From contig NZ_KB908255.1 in the NCBI RefSeq assembly GCF_000382405.1, positions 1-64,000 of the forward strand: DNA of 64,000 nucleotides, written 5' to 3'. This document shows, piece after piece, positions 11,636-19,711 of this stretch. The position numbers were made by a program, and so were the translations under genes. The notes beneath the pieces were generated by a model. That model searched no databases and was not told the DNA's origin. It was given only the letters and a program-made list of their open reading frames with translations. How positions within the stretch are numbered: the first letter of the stretch is position 1; each line of letters begins with the position of its first letter. Source of the DNA: Mycobacterium sp. 141 (GTDB lineage Bacteria > Actinomycetota > Actinomycetes > Mycobacteriales > Mycobacteriaceae).

Positions 11636-12454
11636 ATGGCTGTCAAGACCGGTCGAGTGGACGCCTGGTGGTCGTTGGTGCAGCGAGGTATCGACACCGC
11701 TGCCGACCTGTCCGGCGCGTTGGCCGAAAAGCTCAGTGCCGCCGCCGACCCGCGGGCGAAGCTGTTGCGCAAGCGGCGGTGGACACGGCGTCTCGGCGTG
11801 TTTTTCACGCTTGCCTGCGGGTTCTGGGTGCTGGTGACGACGGTGCTCGCGTCGTGGAGCACCCCGGTCTGGGTTCTGATCATCACCGGCGTGATCGCCG
11901 CGGGCGCGGCGTTCCCCGCGACCTTGCTGTGGCTGCGCTACCGCTGGCTGCGTTCGGAGCCGTTACCTGCCGAACGCCCGGTCGCCGGCCGACGGCTACC
12001 GCCGTGGGGTTCGGCCGCGCGCCAGCCGATGTCAACCCTGTTGGCCTCCGAGCGCGGCATGTTCTCGCTACTCGGGGTGATGGAACGCGGCCAGATGCTG
12101 CCCGCCGACGAGCTGCGCGAGCTGACCGCGGTGGCCAACCAGACCGCCCGCACCATGGCGGCCACCGCGACCGAGGTGGTGTCGATGGAACGGACCATCA
12201 GCAATGCGCCGCAGTCCCGCCGGCACCTGGTGCCCACCATCAACGCGTTCACCGCGCAACTCCACGACGGTGTTCGTCAGTACAACGAAATGGTCACTGC
12301 TGCAGCGCAACTCGTCTCCGCGGCAAACAATGGGCGGGCGTCGACGGCACCGTTGTCCCAGCAGCGCTACCGCAATGAGCTGACCGACGCCACCGACCGG
12401 CTCGGCGGGTGGGCGCAAGCGTTCGACGAACTCGGGCGGTTGCGTCAGGCCTGA
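11636..12454 (+). CDS. pspM: Psp-system membrane protein (PspM-like)
   Basis: This 272-residue protein is homologous in position and layout to Rv2743c, the integral-membrane partner of mycobacterial PspA. A short cytoplasmic N-terminus precedes two adjacent membrane helices (about 54-74 and 79-103), then a long helical domain rich in Ala/Gln/Thr. GGGGG sits seven bases before the ATG. It is 18 bases downstream of pspA, so the genes should form one transcript. The third M. tuberculosis partner, Rv2742c (PspN), is not found next to it here. Confidence 0.83.
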   Translation: MAVKTGRVDAWWSLVQRGIDTAADLSGALAEKLSAAADPRAKLLRKRRWTRRLGVFFTLACGFWVLVTTVLASWSTPVWVLIITGVIAAGAAFPATLLWLRYRWLRSEPLPAERPVAGRRLPPWGSAARQPMSTLLASERGMFSLLGVMERGQMLPADELRELTAVANQTARTMAATATEVVSMERTISNAPQSRRHLVPTINAFTAQLHDGVRQYNEMVTAAAQLVSAANNGRASTAPLSQQRYRNELTDATDRLGGWAQAFDELGRLRQA

Positions 12455-12472
12455 CGGGTCAGGCGGGTGTGC

Positions 12473-12889
12473 TCACACTGCGGAGCTGCTGGGCGGCCCC
12501 GACCGGGGACCGTACTTCTCGATATAGGCCTCGTGGATGTGCGCGTTCTTCTCGCGCGCGATCTTGTCGATCAGGTTGGGGTCGAGGCCGTGCACCCGCA
12601 GCATGTGACGGCGCCAGATCTTGTTCAGTGCATGCGAAAAGTAGATGAACGGGATCAGGATCGGCACGGTCATGCTCAGGTGTACGTACAGCGTCGTGTC
12701 GATCAGCCAGAATGGAGCCAGGATCAGCAACGCGGGCACGAGTACGCGCAGCATCATCCGGCGTGTGGCGCCCTTGCCGGTAAGGTCTTCGCGCACCCAG
12801 TCGAGCATCGAATCCGGCAGCCGGCGTCCGCAGCAATACTTCAGGAACTGGATGAGATTCGGCCGGGTGCGTTCGGTCGTCTTGCCCAT
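12473..12889 (-). CDS. DUF5313 family membrane protein
   Basis: The 138-residue product has the conserved N-terminal QFLKYCCGRRLPDSMLDWV segment and two central membrane helices, then FSHALNKIWRRHMLRVHGLDP, all typical of the actinobacterial DUF5313 family. Function is unknown. It lies 12 bases downstream of ephG on the same strand, so they may be co-transcribed. It is convergent with pspM, with 18 bases between the stops. Confidence 0.82.
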   Translation of the reverse strand: MGKTTERTRPNLIQFLKYCCGRRLPDSMLDWVREDLTGKGATRRMMLRVLVPALLILAPFWLIDTTLYVHLSMTVPILIPFIYFSHALNKIWRRHMLRVHGLDPNLIDKIAREKNAHIHEAYIEKYGPRSGPPSSSAV

Positions 12890-12901
12890 GATCTATGTCT
12901 C

Positions 12902-13363
12902 CTATAGCGACGCGCGCAGCGACGGAATGAATATCCCGGCCAGACCACGGACAGTCGCCTTGGCCGTGTCCAGGAAGTCGAAGTAGTCCCGCCACAGCGT
13001 GATCCGGCCTTCGTGTACCTCGAACACCCCGCACACCCAGAACTGCAGCCGCAACGGTCCGAAGATCAGGGCGTCGGTGCGTTCGGTGAGCACCGAGGCA
13101 CCATCGGCGGCGATGCGGTGGATTTTCACCTCGAAACCGACGCGGCCCTGCATGGAGCGGAACAATTTGACCGTCCGGTTGCGCCCGTAGATCGTCGGCA
13201 ATCCGACGTTCTGATAAACCAGGTTCTGGGCCAGCGCGTTCTCGGCGGTGTCGAAGTCCTCGTCCTGGAGTGCGTTGAGGAAGATCTCGACCGTGCCGGC
13301 GGGGCCCTCGTGTGCTCCTCCCGTCCGCGGTGTCTGCACCGCAGCGGTTGATTGGTCAGTCAT
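12902..13363 (-). CDS. ephG: Limonene-1,2-epoxide hydrolase family protein EphG
   Basis: This 153-residue SnoaL-like cone-fold protein is homologous to EphG (Rv2740), for which epoxide hydrolysis of lipid or steroid epoxides has been described. The limonene-epoxide hydrolase catalytic set is visible: Y50 and N52, the R95-x-D97 pair in TERTDA, and D126 in WRDYFD. The ATG start gives the family length. It is divergent from the glycosyltransferase gene. Confidence 0.9.
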   Translation of the reverse strand: MTDQSTAAVQTPRTGGAHEGPAGTVEIFLNALQDEDFDTAENALAQNLVYQNVGLPTIYGRNRTVKLFRSMQGRVGFEVKIHRIAADGASVLTERTDALIFGPLRLQFWVCGVFEVHEGRITLWRDYFDFLDTAKATVRGLAGIFIPSLRASL

Positions 13364-13405
13364 GGCCGAAGCCTAGTTCTCCTGGGCTGTGGCAGGGTAA
13401 TCCGG

Positions 13406-14578
13406 ATGCGCATAGCGGTGGTTGCCGGGCCCGATCCAGGGCACGCCTTCCCGGCCCTGGCGTTGTGTTTGAAGTTCCTGGCCGCGGGAGACGCGCCGAC
13501 CCTGCTGACCGGGGTGGAATGGCTGGAGACGGCGCGCGCCGCCGGTGTCGAGGCGATCGAACTCGGCGGGCTCGACCCCACCGCGTGCGACGACGACACC
13601 GACGCCGGGGCAAAGATCCATCGACGTGCGGCCCGGATGGCGGTGCTCAACGTCCCTCGGCTCCGGGAACTTGGCCCTGACCTGGTGGTTTCTGACGTGA
13701 TCACGGCCTGCGGCGGGCTGGCCGCCGAATTGCTCGGGGTGCCGTGGGTCGAGCTCAGCCCCCATCCGCTGTATCTCCCGTCGAAAGGTCTGCCGCCCGT
13801 GGGGAGTGGTCTGGCGCCAGGCGTCGGGCTGCGTGGCCGATTGCGCGACTCCGTGATGCGCGCACTGACGGCGCGGTCCTGGCGGGCCGGGCTGGCGCAG
13901 CGCGCGGAGATCAGGGTGGCCATCGGTCTGCCGCCGACCGACCCGGGACCGCTGCGCAGATTGATCGCGACGCTGCCTGCACTCGAGGTGCCGCGCCCGG
14001 ACTGGCCGGTGGAGGCGGTCGTGGTCGGACCGCTGCATTTCGAGCCGACGGACGCGGTGCTGGCGGTGCCGCCCGGTCCGGGCCCGGTCGTGGTCGTGGC
14101 GCCATCCACCGCGACCACCGGGACGCAGGGGGTGGCCGAGCTGGCATTGGAATCGTTGCGGCCCGGGGAGACCCTGCCTCAGGGGTCGCGGCTGGTGGTG
14201 TCGCGGCTGGGCGGTGCCGATATCGGGGTGCCGCCGTGGGCTGTGGTCGGGCTGGGGCGACAGGACGAACTGCTCGCCCACGCCGATCTGGTCATCTGTG
14301 GTGGTGGACACGGCATGGTGTCCAAGACCCTGCTGGCCGGCGTGCCGATGGTCCTGGTACCCGGCGGTGGGGATCAGTGGGAGATCGCCAATCGCCTGGT
14401 GCGCCAGGGCAGTGCCCAGTTGGTGCGGCCGTTGACAGCCGAGGCGCTGACAACAGCTGTCGGCGAGGTGCTCGGCTCGCCGGCGTATCGCCGGGCCGCG
14501 CAGCAGGGCGGGGCGTCGGTGGTCGGTGTGGCGGATCCGGTGCGGGTGTGCCACGACGCCCTGGCTTCCGCTGGGTAG
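13406..14578 (+). CDS. GT-B fold glycosyltransferase (UGT/MGT-like)
   Basis: This 390-residue protein is an Rv2739c-like transferase. The N-terminal half starts with a Rossmann strand and glycine turn (AVVAGPDPGHAFPALAL). The C-terminal half holds the donor-nucleotide site typical of macrolide and UDP-glycosyltransferases, ending GGGHGMVSKTLLAGVP and VPGGGDQWEIANRL. Donor and acceptor are unknown; a lipid or secondary metabolite is plausible. The start MRIAVVAG is chosen because residues upstream in frame are antisense to ephG. Confidence 0.85.
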   Translation: MRIAVVAGPDPGHAFPALALCLKFLAAGDAPTLLTGVEWLETARAAGVEAIELGGLDPTACDDDTDAGAKIHRRAARMAVLNVPRLRELGPDLVVSDVITACGGLAAELLGVPWVELSPHPLYLPSKGLPPVGSGLAPGVGLRGRLRDSVMRALTARSWRAGLAQRAEIRVAIGLPPTDPGPLRRLIATLPALEVPRPDWPVEAVVVGPLHFEPTDAVLAVPPGPGPVVVVAPSTATTGTQGVAELALESLRPGETLPQGSRLVVSRLGGADIGVPPWAVVGLGRQDELLAHADLVICGGGHGMVSKTLLAGVPMVLVPGGGDQWEIANRLVRQGSAQLVRPLTAEALTTAVGEVLGSPAYRRAAQQGGASVVGVADPVRVCHDALASAG

Positions 14579-14587
14579 GTTGGGCAC

Positions 14588-14779
14588 GTGCGGTTGACGG
14601 AATTCCATGAGCTGGTGGACGGCCGGTTCGGCACCATGCGGGGGCGGTCCATTCTCGTCGACCATGTGCTGAGCGGTATGGGGCACACGGCCGCTCAAGC
14701 CATCGAGGCGGGTGCGGAACCGCGTGACGTGTGGCGCGCCCTGTGCGCCGACTTCGACGTCCCACGCGATGAGTGGTAG
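14588..14779 (+). CDS. DUF3046 family small protein
   Basis: This 63-residue protein with GTG start matches the actinobacterial DUF3046 family (Rv2738c): RLTEFHELVDGRFG at the N-terminus, then DHVLSGMGHTAAQAIEAG and a C-terminal ALCADFDVP. Function is unknown. In M. tuberculosis it is immediately upstream of recA; here the hydrogenase cluster lies between them. Confidence 0.88.
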   Translation: MRLTEFHELVDGRFGTMRGRSILVDHVLSGMGHTAAQAIEAGAEPRDVWRALCADFDVPRDEW

Positions 14780-14820
14780 CGATGTGTGACGTAGCTCATC
14801 TGTGCGGGTATACCGGAGTT

Positions 14821-15024
14821 ATGCGACTAGGTGAGCACCCTCAACGCACGCCGCTCTACGGCGTGTTGCTGGTCATCGCCGCGGTTCTGTTGTGCTGGCT
14901 GGTCGCGTCGACGTTGGGTGGATGGCAGTCCGCGGTCGGGTACTTCCTGGCCATCGCCGTCGGCGCGATCGGGTTCGTCATGACGCTGCGGGATCTCGAC
15001 AACTTTCCGAACTGGCGTCGCTGA
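14821..15024 (+). CDS. Small membrane protein, two helices
   Basis: The 67-residue product has two membrane helices (about 13-31 and 37-54), separated by a Gly-Trp turn and followed by RDLDNFPNWRR. The ATG with an upstream GGAG was chosen; an ATG at 14782 in the same frame would add 13 residues. I do not recognise the family. Its stop lies one base from the stop of hypD on the other strand, with no hairpin between. Confidence 0.65.
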   Translation: MRLGEHPQRTPLYGVLLVIAAVLLCWLVASTLGGWQSAVGYFLAIAVGAIGFVMTLRDLDNFPNWRR

Positions 15025-15025
15025 G

Positions 15026-16150
15026 TCACCGCTGGATCAGCAGCTGTGCGGTCTCGCGGTGTAGCCGGCCGAAGTTGTAGTACGCGGCGCACGCACCTTC
15101 CGGCGACACCATGCACGTTCCGATCGGTGTCTCAGGTGTGCACGCCGTTCCGAACACCTTGCATTCCCAGGGCTTGATGACACCCTTGAGAACCTCACCG
15201 CATTGACAGGCCTTGGGGTCGGCCACCCGCACCCCCGGCATGTCGAATACCAGCTCGGCGTCGTACTCGGCGTAGTCGCGGTGAACCTTCAGCGCGCTCT
15301 GGGAGATGAATCCGAGTCCGCGCCATTCGAAATGGGGTCGCAATTCGAATGTCTCGGCCATCAACTTCAGCGCCTGGGTGTTGCCTTCGGGTCGCACCAC
15401 GCGCGTGTACTGGTTCTCCACTTCGCAACGGCCGTCGCGGATCTGCTGCAACAGCATGTGCACCGAGGCCAGGATGTCGAGTGGTTCGAACCCGGCGACC
15501 ACGATGGGCTTGCCGTACACCGCGGGGACGAATCGGTACGGCCGCAACCCGACCACGGTGGAGACATGTCCGGGCCCGAGGAACCCGGACAGCCGCAGAT
15601 CAGGCGATTCGAGGATGGCCTTGATCGGCGGCACGATAGTGACGTGGTTACAGAAGACGCTGAAGTTGCGCACGCCCAGGGTGCGGGCCCGGACGAGCGT
15701 GACGGCCGTGGACGGCGCGGTGGTTTCGAAGCCGACCGCGAAGAACACGACGTGCCGATCGGGATTGTCACGGGCGATCTTGAGCGCGTCCAGCGGTGAG
15801 TAGACGAATCGCACGTCGGCTCCGCGGGCCTTGGCTTCGATCAGGTTCCCACGTGAACCGGGTACACGCATCATGTCGCCGAAGGTGGTGAAGATGATGC
15901 CGGGCTGCTCGGCGAGCCACATCGCGTCGTCCACCCGGCCCATCGGGATCACGCAGACCGGGCAGCCGGGGCCGTGCACCAACTCGATGGTTTCGGGGAG
16001 CAGGTGTTCGATGCCGTGGCGGTAGATCGTGTGGGTGTGTCCGCCGCACACCTCCATGAATTTGAACTCATCGCCGCCGGCCAGTTCGGTGATCGATTTG
16101 ACCAGGGCTCGTGCGGCAGCCGGGTCGCGGAATTCGTCGACGAATTTCAT
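15026..16150 (-). CDS. hypD: Hydrogenase maturation protein HypD
   Basis: HypD is the scaffold, with HypC, on which the Fe(CN)2CO unit of [NiFe] hydrogenase is assembled. The 374-residue protein has CGGHTHTIYRHG with C35, then GPGCPVCV with C63 and C66, and a C-terminal cysteine-rich region (ACQCGE, ECKVFGTAC, TCMVSPEGAC) that holds the [4Fe-4S] cluster. It is the last gene of the minus-strand hydrogenase cluster, 20 bases after hypC. Confidence 0.96.
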   Translation of the reverse strand: MKFVDEFRDPAAARALVKSITELAGGDEFKFMEVCGGHTHTIYRHGIEHLLPETIELVHGPGCPVCVIPMGRVDDAMWLAEQPGIIFTTFGDMMRVPGSRGNLIEAKARGADVRFVYSPLDALKIARDNPDRHVVFFAVGFETTAPSTAVTLVRARTLGVRNFSVFCNHVTIVPPIKAILESPDLRLSGFLGPGHVSTVVGLRPYRFVPAVYGKPIVVAGFEPLDILASVHMLLQQIRDGRCEVENQYTRVVRPEGNTQALKLMAETFELRPHFEWRGLGFISQSALKVHRDYAEYDAELVFDMPGVRVADPKACQCGEVLKGVIKPWECKVFGTACTPETPIGTCMVSPEGACAAYYNFGRLHRETAQLLIQR

Positions 16151-16170
16151 GGCAGTTACCTTCTTGGGGT

Positions 16171-16443
16171 TCAGGCGATTTCGGACGAGTTGAAGGCGTC
16201 GATCTCGGTGAGGTAGTCGGCGCCCATCTTCTGCACCTGATCGAGCGTCAGGGTGGCCTCGTGTTCGTCGATCTTGGCCATCGCGAACCCGACATGGACC
16301 AGCACCCAGTCACCGACCTGCAGGTTGTCGTCCGCGAGCAGCCTTACGCTGATGATTCTGCGCACACCGTTTACGTCGACTTTGGCCAGATGAGCTTCGG
16401 CGTCGACGAGATCGACCACCTGACCGGGAATTCCAAGACACAT
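16171..16443 (-). CDS. hypC: Hydrogenase assembly chaperone HypC (first copy)
   Basis: This 90-residue HypC/HupF-family chaperone carries the iron precursor between HypD and the hydrogenase large subunit. The invariant MCLGIPGQV start with the essential C2 is present, as is GDWVLVHVGFAMAKID. The C-terminal 30 residues form an extra acidic helix. A second full HypC and a third HypC-like domain are encoded within the same cluster. It follows hypE by 28 bases. Confidence 0.95.
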   Translation of the reverse strand: MCLGIPGQVVDLVDAEAHLAKVDVNGVRRIISVRLLADDNLQVGDWVLVHVGFAMAKIDEHEATLTLDQVQKMGADYLTEIDAFNSSEIA

Positions 16444-16471
16444 CGTGGAAGCTCCTATCTCTCTGTTGTTC

Positions 16472-17563
16472 TCAGCAAATGCGTGGCAGCGGGTCGCCGA
16501 CGAGCATGTCGACGATCCGGCTGCCACCGAATGATGTTCGTAACGCAACGATCCCGTGTGGCTCAGAGACGATCTCGCCCACCACGGCGGCGTGCACGCC
16601 CTGAGGGTGCGCACGCAGGGCGGCCACTGCCGCATCCGCTTCATCGGGGGCGACAACCGCGAGGAACTTGCCCTCGTTGGCCACGTACAGCGGGTCGATG
16701 CCGAGCAGATCGCAGGCGCCGAGCACCTGCGGTTCGATCGGGAGGCGGGCCTCGTCGAGAACCACCGCGAACGGACGGTCCTTGACGAGTTCGTTGCACA
16801 CGGTGCCGACACCGCCGCGGGTCGCATCCCGCATCCACCGAGTCGACGGAGCCGCCTCCAACACTGCTTCGACCAGTTCGTGGACGGGTGCGGTGTCCGA
16901 GGCGATGTCGGCGTCGATGGCGAGGTCACCGCGGGCGAGCATGACTGCCATCCCGTGTTCGCCGATCGTGCCGGACAACAGCACCTTGTCGCCGGGTTGT
17001 ACGCATTCGCGCGACAGCCGCCGGCCGTGCGGAATCACACCGACACCTGCGGTGCAGATGTACATGCCGTCGGCCGCACCCTTTCCGACCACCTTGGTGT
17101 CGCCGGTGACGATCTGTACTCCCGCGTGAGCGGCGGCTTCGGCCATGTCGGCGACGATCTCGCGCAGCTCGCTGATCGGGAAGCCCTCCTCGATCACGAA
17201 TCCTGCCGATATCCAGTACGGCCGGGCTCCGGAGACGGCGAGGTCGTTTATGGTCCCGTGCACCGCCACGTGTCCGATGGAACCGCCTGGGAAGCGGTGC
17301 GGTGCAACCACATACGAGTCGGTAGAAAATGCAAGGCGATCACCGGACGGAGTTGTCAGCACCGCTGCGTCACCGAGCTGCTCGAGTTCGGAGTTGCGGA
17401 ATGCCTCCACGAACACCGCGTCGACCAGTGCCGCAGAAGCTTTCCCGCCCGCGCCGTGGGCCAGGGTGACCACGTCGTCGAGGAGCCGTGGGCGCCGCTG
17501 ACGGAACTTGTCGATCCGTTCCAGCACCCGGTCCTCGCGTTGCGTCGCCGCCGTAGTGGTCAT
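16472..17563 (-). CDS. hypE: Hydrogenase maturation protein HypE (carbamoyl dehydratase)
   Basis: HypE converts the carbamoyl group received from HypF into the thiocyanate that donates cyanide to iron. The 363-residue protein has the PurM-like ATP-binding features HGAGGK near residue 36, GDAA and the DATRGGVGT loop, and ends in the essential C-terminal cysteine PRIC (C363). The ATG start MTTTAATQRED overlaps the upstream SIS gene's stop by four bases (ATGA), showing tight coupling. Confidence 0.96.
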   Translation of the reverse strand: MTTTAATQREDRVLERIDKFRQRRPRLLDDVVTLAHGAGGKASAALVDAVFVEAFRNSELEQLGDAAVLTTPSGDRLAFSTDSYVVAPHRFPGGSIGHVAVHGTINDLAVSGARPYWISAGFVIEEGFPISELREIVADMAEAAAHAGVQIVTGDTKVVGKGAADGMYICTAGVGVIPHGRRLSRECVQPGDKVLLSGTIGEHGMAVMLARGDLAIDADIASDTAPVHELVEAVLEAAPSTRWMRDATRGGVGTVCNELVKDRPFAVVLDEARLPIEPQVLGACDLLGIDPLYVANEGKFLAVVAPDEADAAVAALRAHPQGVHAAVVGEIVSEPHGIVALRTSFGGSRIVDMLVGDPLPRIC

Positions 17564-18234
17564 GATGCGCGCTCCCGGATCCGGGCCAGCTGTTCCTGGG
17601 CGACCGACCAGAGCCGGTAGCCGAGCATGGCGTGGCTTTCCTGTATGCGGTGAATGCTCTGGCTGTGCACGGTGAAACAGAAGTCGAGATCCTCGGCGGT
17701 ACTCATCCGACCGCCGTCGTGGCCGGCAAATCCGATGGTGAGCAGTCCGCGGTGCTTGGCCTCGGTGATCGCTGTCATGAGGTCCTCGGAGTTGCCCGAT
17801 GTCGACAGTGCGATGGCGACATCGCGGTCGCGGGCATGGGCAATGATCTGGCGTTTGAAGATCAGTTCGAATCCGACATCGTTGCCCAGTGCGGTGACGA
17901 CGGCTTCGTCGGCGGCCAGCGACCACGCCGGTACCGGCCGGCCGCGCGCCGGGCGGCTGAACAGCGTGGCCAGGGTGGCAGCATCGGTGGAGCTGCCCCC
18001 GTTGCCCAGCGTGTACAGCCTGCCGCCGCGGGCGAATCTGTCGGCCATGGCCTGGCCGGCCTGCACCAGTCCGGGATCGTATTCCTGCAGCGATTCCTGT
18101 TGCAGCCGAGCACTTTCGGCGGCCTTGCCGCGCGCCGAGGCCGCGAGATCGTCGAGCAGCGCCCTGGCGTCGGTCTCCTCGGACTCGATGAACGGGTAGA
18201 GGAATCCGGTGCGTTCGGATTCGTTCGTGGTCAT
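17560..18234 (-). CDS. SIS-domain protein, phosphoheptose isomerase (GmhA)-like
   Basis: This 224-residue SIS-domain protein resembles GmhA. GNGGSSTDAATLA lies at about 76-88, the second phosphosugar loop STSGNSEDL is near 143-151 and RIQESHAMLG is near 196-205. GmhA isomerises sedoheptulose-7-phosphate, but mycobacteria do not make LPS heptose and this gene sits between hypE and a HupF-fusion gene with ATGA overlaps on both sides. A role in hydrogenase maturation is therefore inferred, and the reaction is unknown. Confidence 0.82.
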   Translation of the reverse strand: MTTNESERTGFLYPFIESEETDARALLDDLAASARGKAAESARLQQESLQEYDPGLVQAGQAMADRFARGGRLYTLGNGGSSTDAATLATLFSRPARGRPVPAWSLAADEAVVTALGNDVGFELIFKRQIIAHARDRDVAIALSTSGNSEDLMTAITEAKHRGLLTIGFAGHDGGRMSTAEDLDFCFTVHSQSIHRIQESHAMLGYRLWSVAQEQLARIRERAS

Positions 18235-18962
18235 GAGGCCTGCTCCGTTCCCAGTGTGGCGATCCCGGTGCCGGCGTGCACGAGGATCAGGTCGTCGGGT
18301 ACCACCTCGCCGAGCAGTGCGACATCGACCCACTGTTCGCCATCGCAGGTACGAACGAGCGCCGGACTGTTCGAGTCTTGCGGTGCCAGAATCACTTCCG
18401 CGATTTGGCCCTCGTCACTGCATGTCACGCACACTTCTTCGGTGCACTCGCCGTCGGGACTTTTGAGCAGTCCAGGGTGTTCGAAGCACACGTGGGTGAG
18501 CTCCCACAGCAAGTGATACATCAAGACGAAACGGCCGGTCGCCGGCACCATGGGGTCATCGGACTCGATCCACAGAATGTGATGGGCGGCGCCGGCCGGT
18601 GGCCGGGGACCCGACCCGATCCAGACGGTGGTGACGCCCCATGCGGCTGCCCGTCGCATGGCATCGATGACCGCGGGTTCGTCGGCGGATGCGACGGCCA
18701 AGAGCAGGTCGCCGGGCTGGCTGGCCACCCTGGCCGCCGCCACCGGGTCCGGTTCGACGAGGGCGACGGACGGCAGTGCACGTTTGCCCATGATGACCGG
18801 GTGGACGAATTCGACGGCCACGTGATGCGCGTGCGGTTCCCATTGCGGCGCAATGACCCACAGGGTGGCGCCGTCGTGAAATCTGCGGGCGACATCCAGG
18901 GCGGCGGCCGCCAGATCGGCAGAGAGCTGGCTGTCGACGAACGGTTGTGCAGTGACGGTCAT
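18231..18962 (-). CDS. Fusion of a degenerate SIS-like domain and a HypC/HupF-like domain
   Basis: The 243-residue protein has an N-terminal half shaped like a SIS domain (LWVIAPQWEPHAHH at 34-47, GDLLLAVASADEPAVIDAMR at 84-103) that lacks the glycine-serine phosphosugar loops. A cysteine cluster C173, C178, C181 leads into a HypC/HupF-like beta barrel ending DDLILVHAGTGIATL (223-237). Unlike true HypC there is no N-terminal Met-Cys; an internal cysteine may serve. ATGA overlaps tie it to both neighbours. It may be a specialised assembly chaperone for the hydrogenase, by inference. Confidence 0.75.
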   Translation of the reverse strand: MTVTAQPFVDSQLSADLAAAALDVARRFHDGATLWVIAPQWEPHAHHVAVEFVHPVIMGKRALPSVALVEPDPVAAARVASQPGDLLLAVASADEPAVIDAMRRAAAWGVTTVWIGSGPRPPAGAAHHILWIESDDPMVPATGRFVLMYHLLWELTHVCFEHPGLLKSPDGECTEEVCVTCSDEGQIAEVILAPQDSNSPALVRTCDGEQWVDVALLGEVVPDDLILVHAGTGIATLGTEQAS

Positions 18963-19708
18963 GAGTGACCTACCTTTCGGACGGCGTTTACCATGTCCAG
19001 GGTTGTGGCGGTCGCTTCGATCAGCGCCGCGCGCTGCGTGCCGGTCAGGGTGTCGCACACCCAGTCCCAATGAGCCGAGACGAGGGTGCCGGGTTCGGGT
19101 GTGGTGATGAACGACGCGCCGTCTCGGCTCCAGCGCACCCGCTCTGGACGCTCGCCCCCCAGGGCTAACACGCCGTCGTCGAGGACGAGGGGACACGCGT
19201 CGATCACCGCATATTCACCGTCGACGGATGTGACGGTGCCCCAACGTATCCGGCAACTCTGCAACACCCGCAGTGCCGTGGTGGGCTCCCGGTCGAGGAA
19301 GCGCACCCACGGGTAGACGACGAACACATGAAAGCTGTGGTGTGCCAGGACGGCCGACGAGGATCCGACATCGTCCAGCAACCCGGTCGCCTGCCCCGAA
19401 AACGTCCCGCGCAGAGTATCGAGCAGGGCGGCGGGGTCGACGCAGTGCAACTGCGGCCCGCCGACCCAGTATCCGCCGACCACGTCGGCGTCCAGCGGGT
19501 CTTTTCCCATGGCGCGCGCCATGGTGCGCAGGTATGGCCAGGCGCCGTCGAATGCCTTGGCATGGCGCGCCAGCGCGGCCGCGTCGTCCCCGTGCAACAG
19601 CACGCCGGACTCGTCCGGCCCGCAGTACCCCAGCTCGTTGGGCGGATACGCGTAACGGGCGAACAGCCGTGATCCGGCAGGCAGGGTATGCAATCCGACG
19701 ACGCTCAT
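18959..19708 (-). CDS. DUF6390 family protein, hydrogenase-associated
   Basis: This 249-residue protein of the DUF6390 type is found in actinobacterial hydrogenase clusters. The N-terminus has RLFARYAYPPNELGYCGPDES, and the middle has a conserved FHVFVVYPWVRFL strand. No catalytic motif is recognisable and no membrane segment is seen. Its stop overlaps the start of the SIS-HupF gene by four bases and it begins three bases after hypF. Function is unknown. Confidence 0.72.
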   Translation of the reverse strand: MSVVGLHTLPAGSRLFARYAYPPNELGYCGPDESGVLLHGDDAAALARHAKAFDGAWPYLRTMARAMGKDPLDADVVGGYWVGGPQLHCVDPAALLDTLRGTFSGQATGLLDDVGSSSAVLAHHSFHVFVVYPWVRFLDREPTTALRVLQSCRIRWGTVTSVDGEYAVIDACPLVLDDGVLALGGERPERVRWSRDGASFITTPEPGTLVSAHWDWVCDTLTGTQRAALIEATATTLDMVNAVRKVGHS

Positions 19709-19711
19709 CGC

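Noticed and set aside
14785..14800. CRP-like site TGTGA-N6-TCATC before the small membrane gene
   Set aside because: Only one half matches the TGTGA-N6-TCACA consensus well; chance match is likely.
15195..15803. Long plus-strand open frames opposite the hyp genes
   Set aside because: They are high-GC shadow frames; the opposite strand encodes HypD with all motifs. The same applies to other long antisense frames in the cluster.
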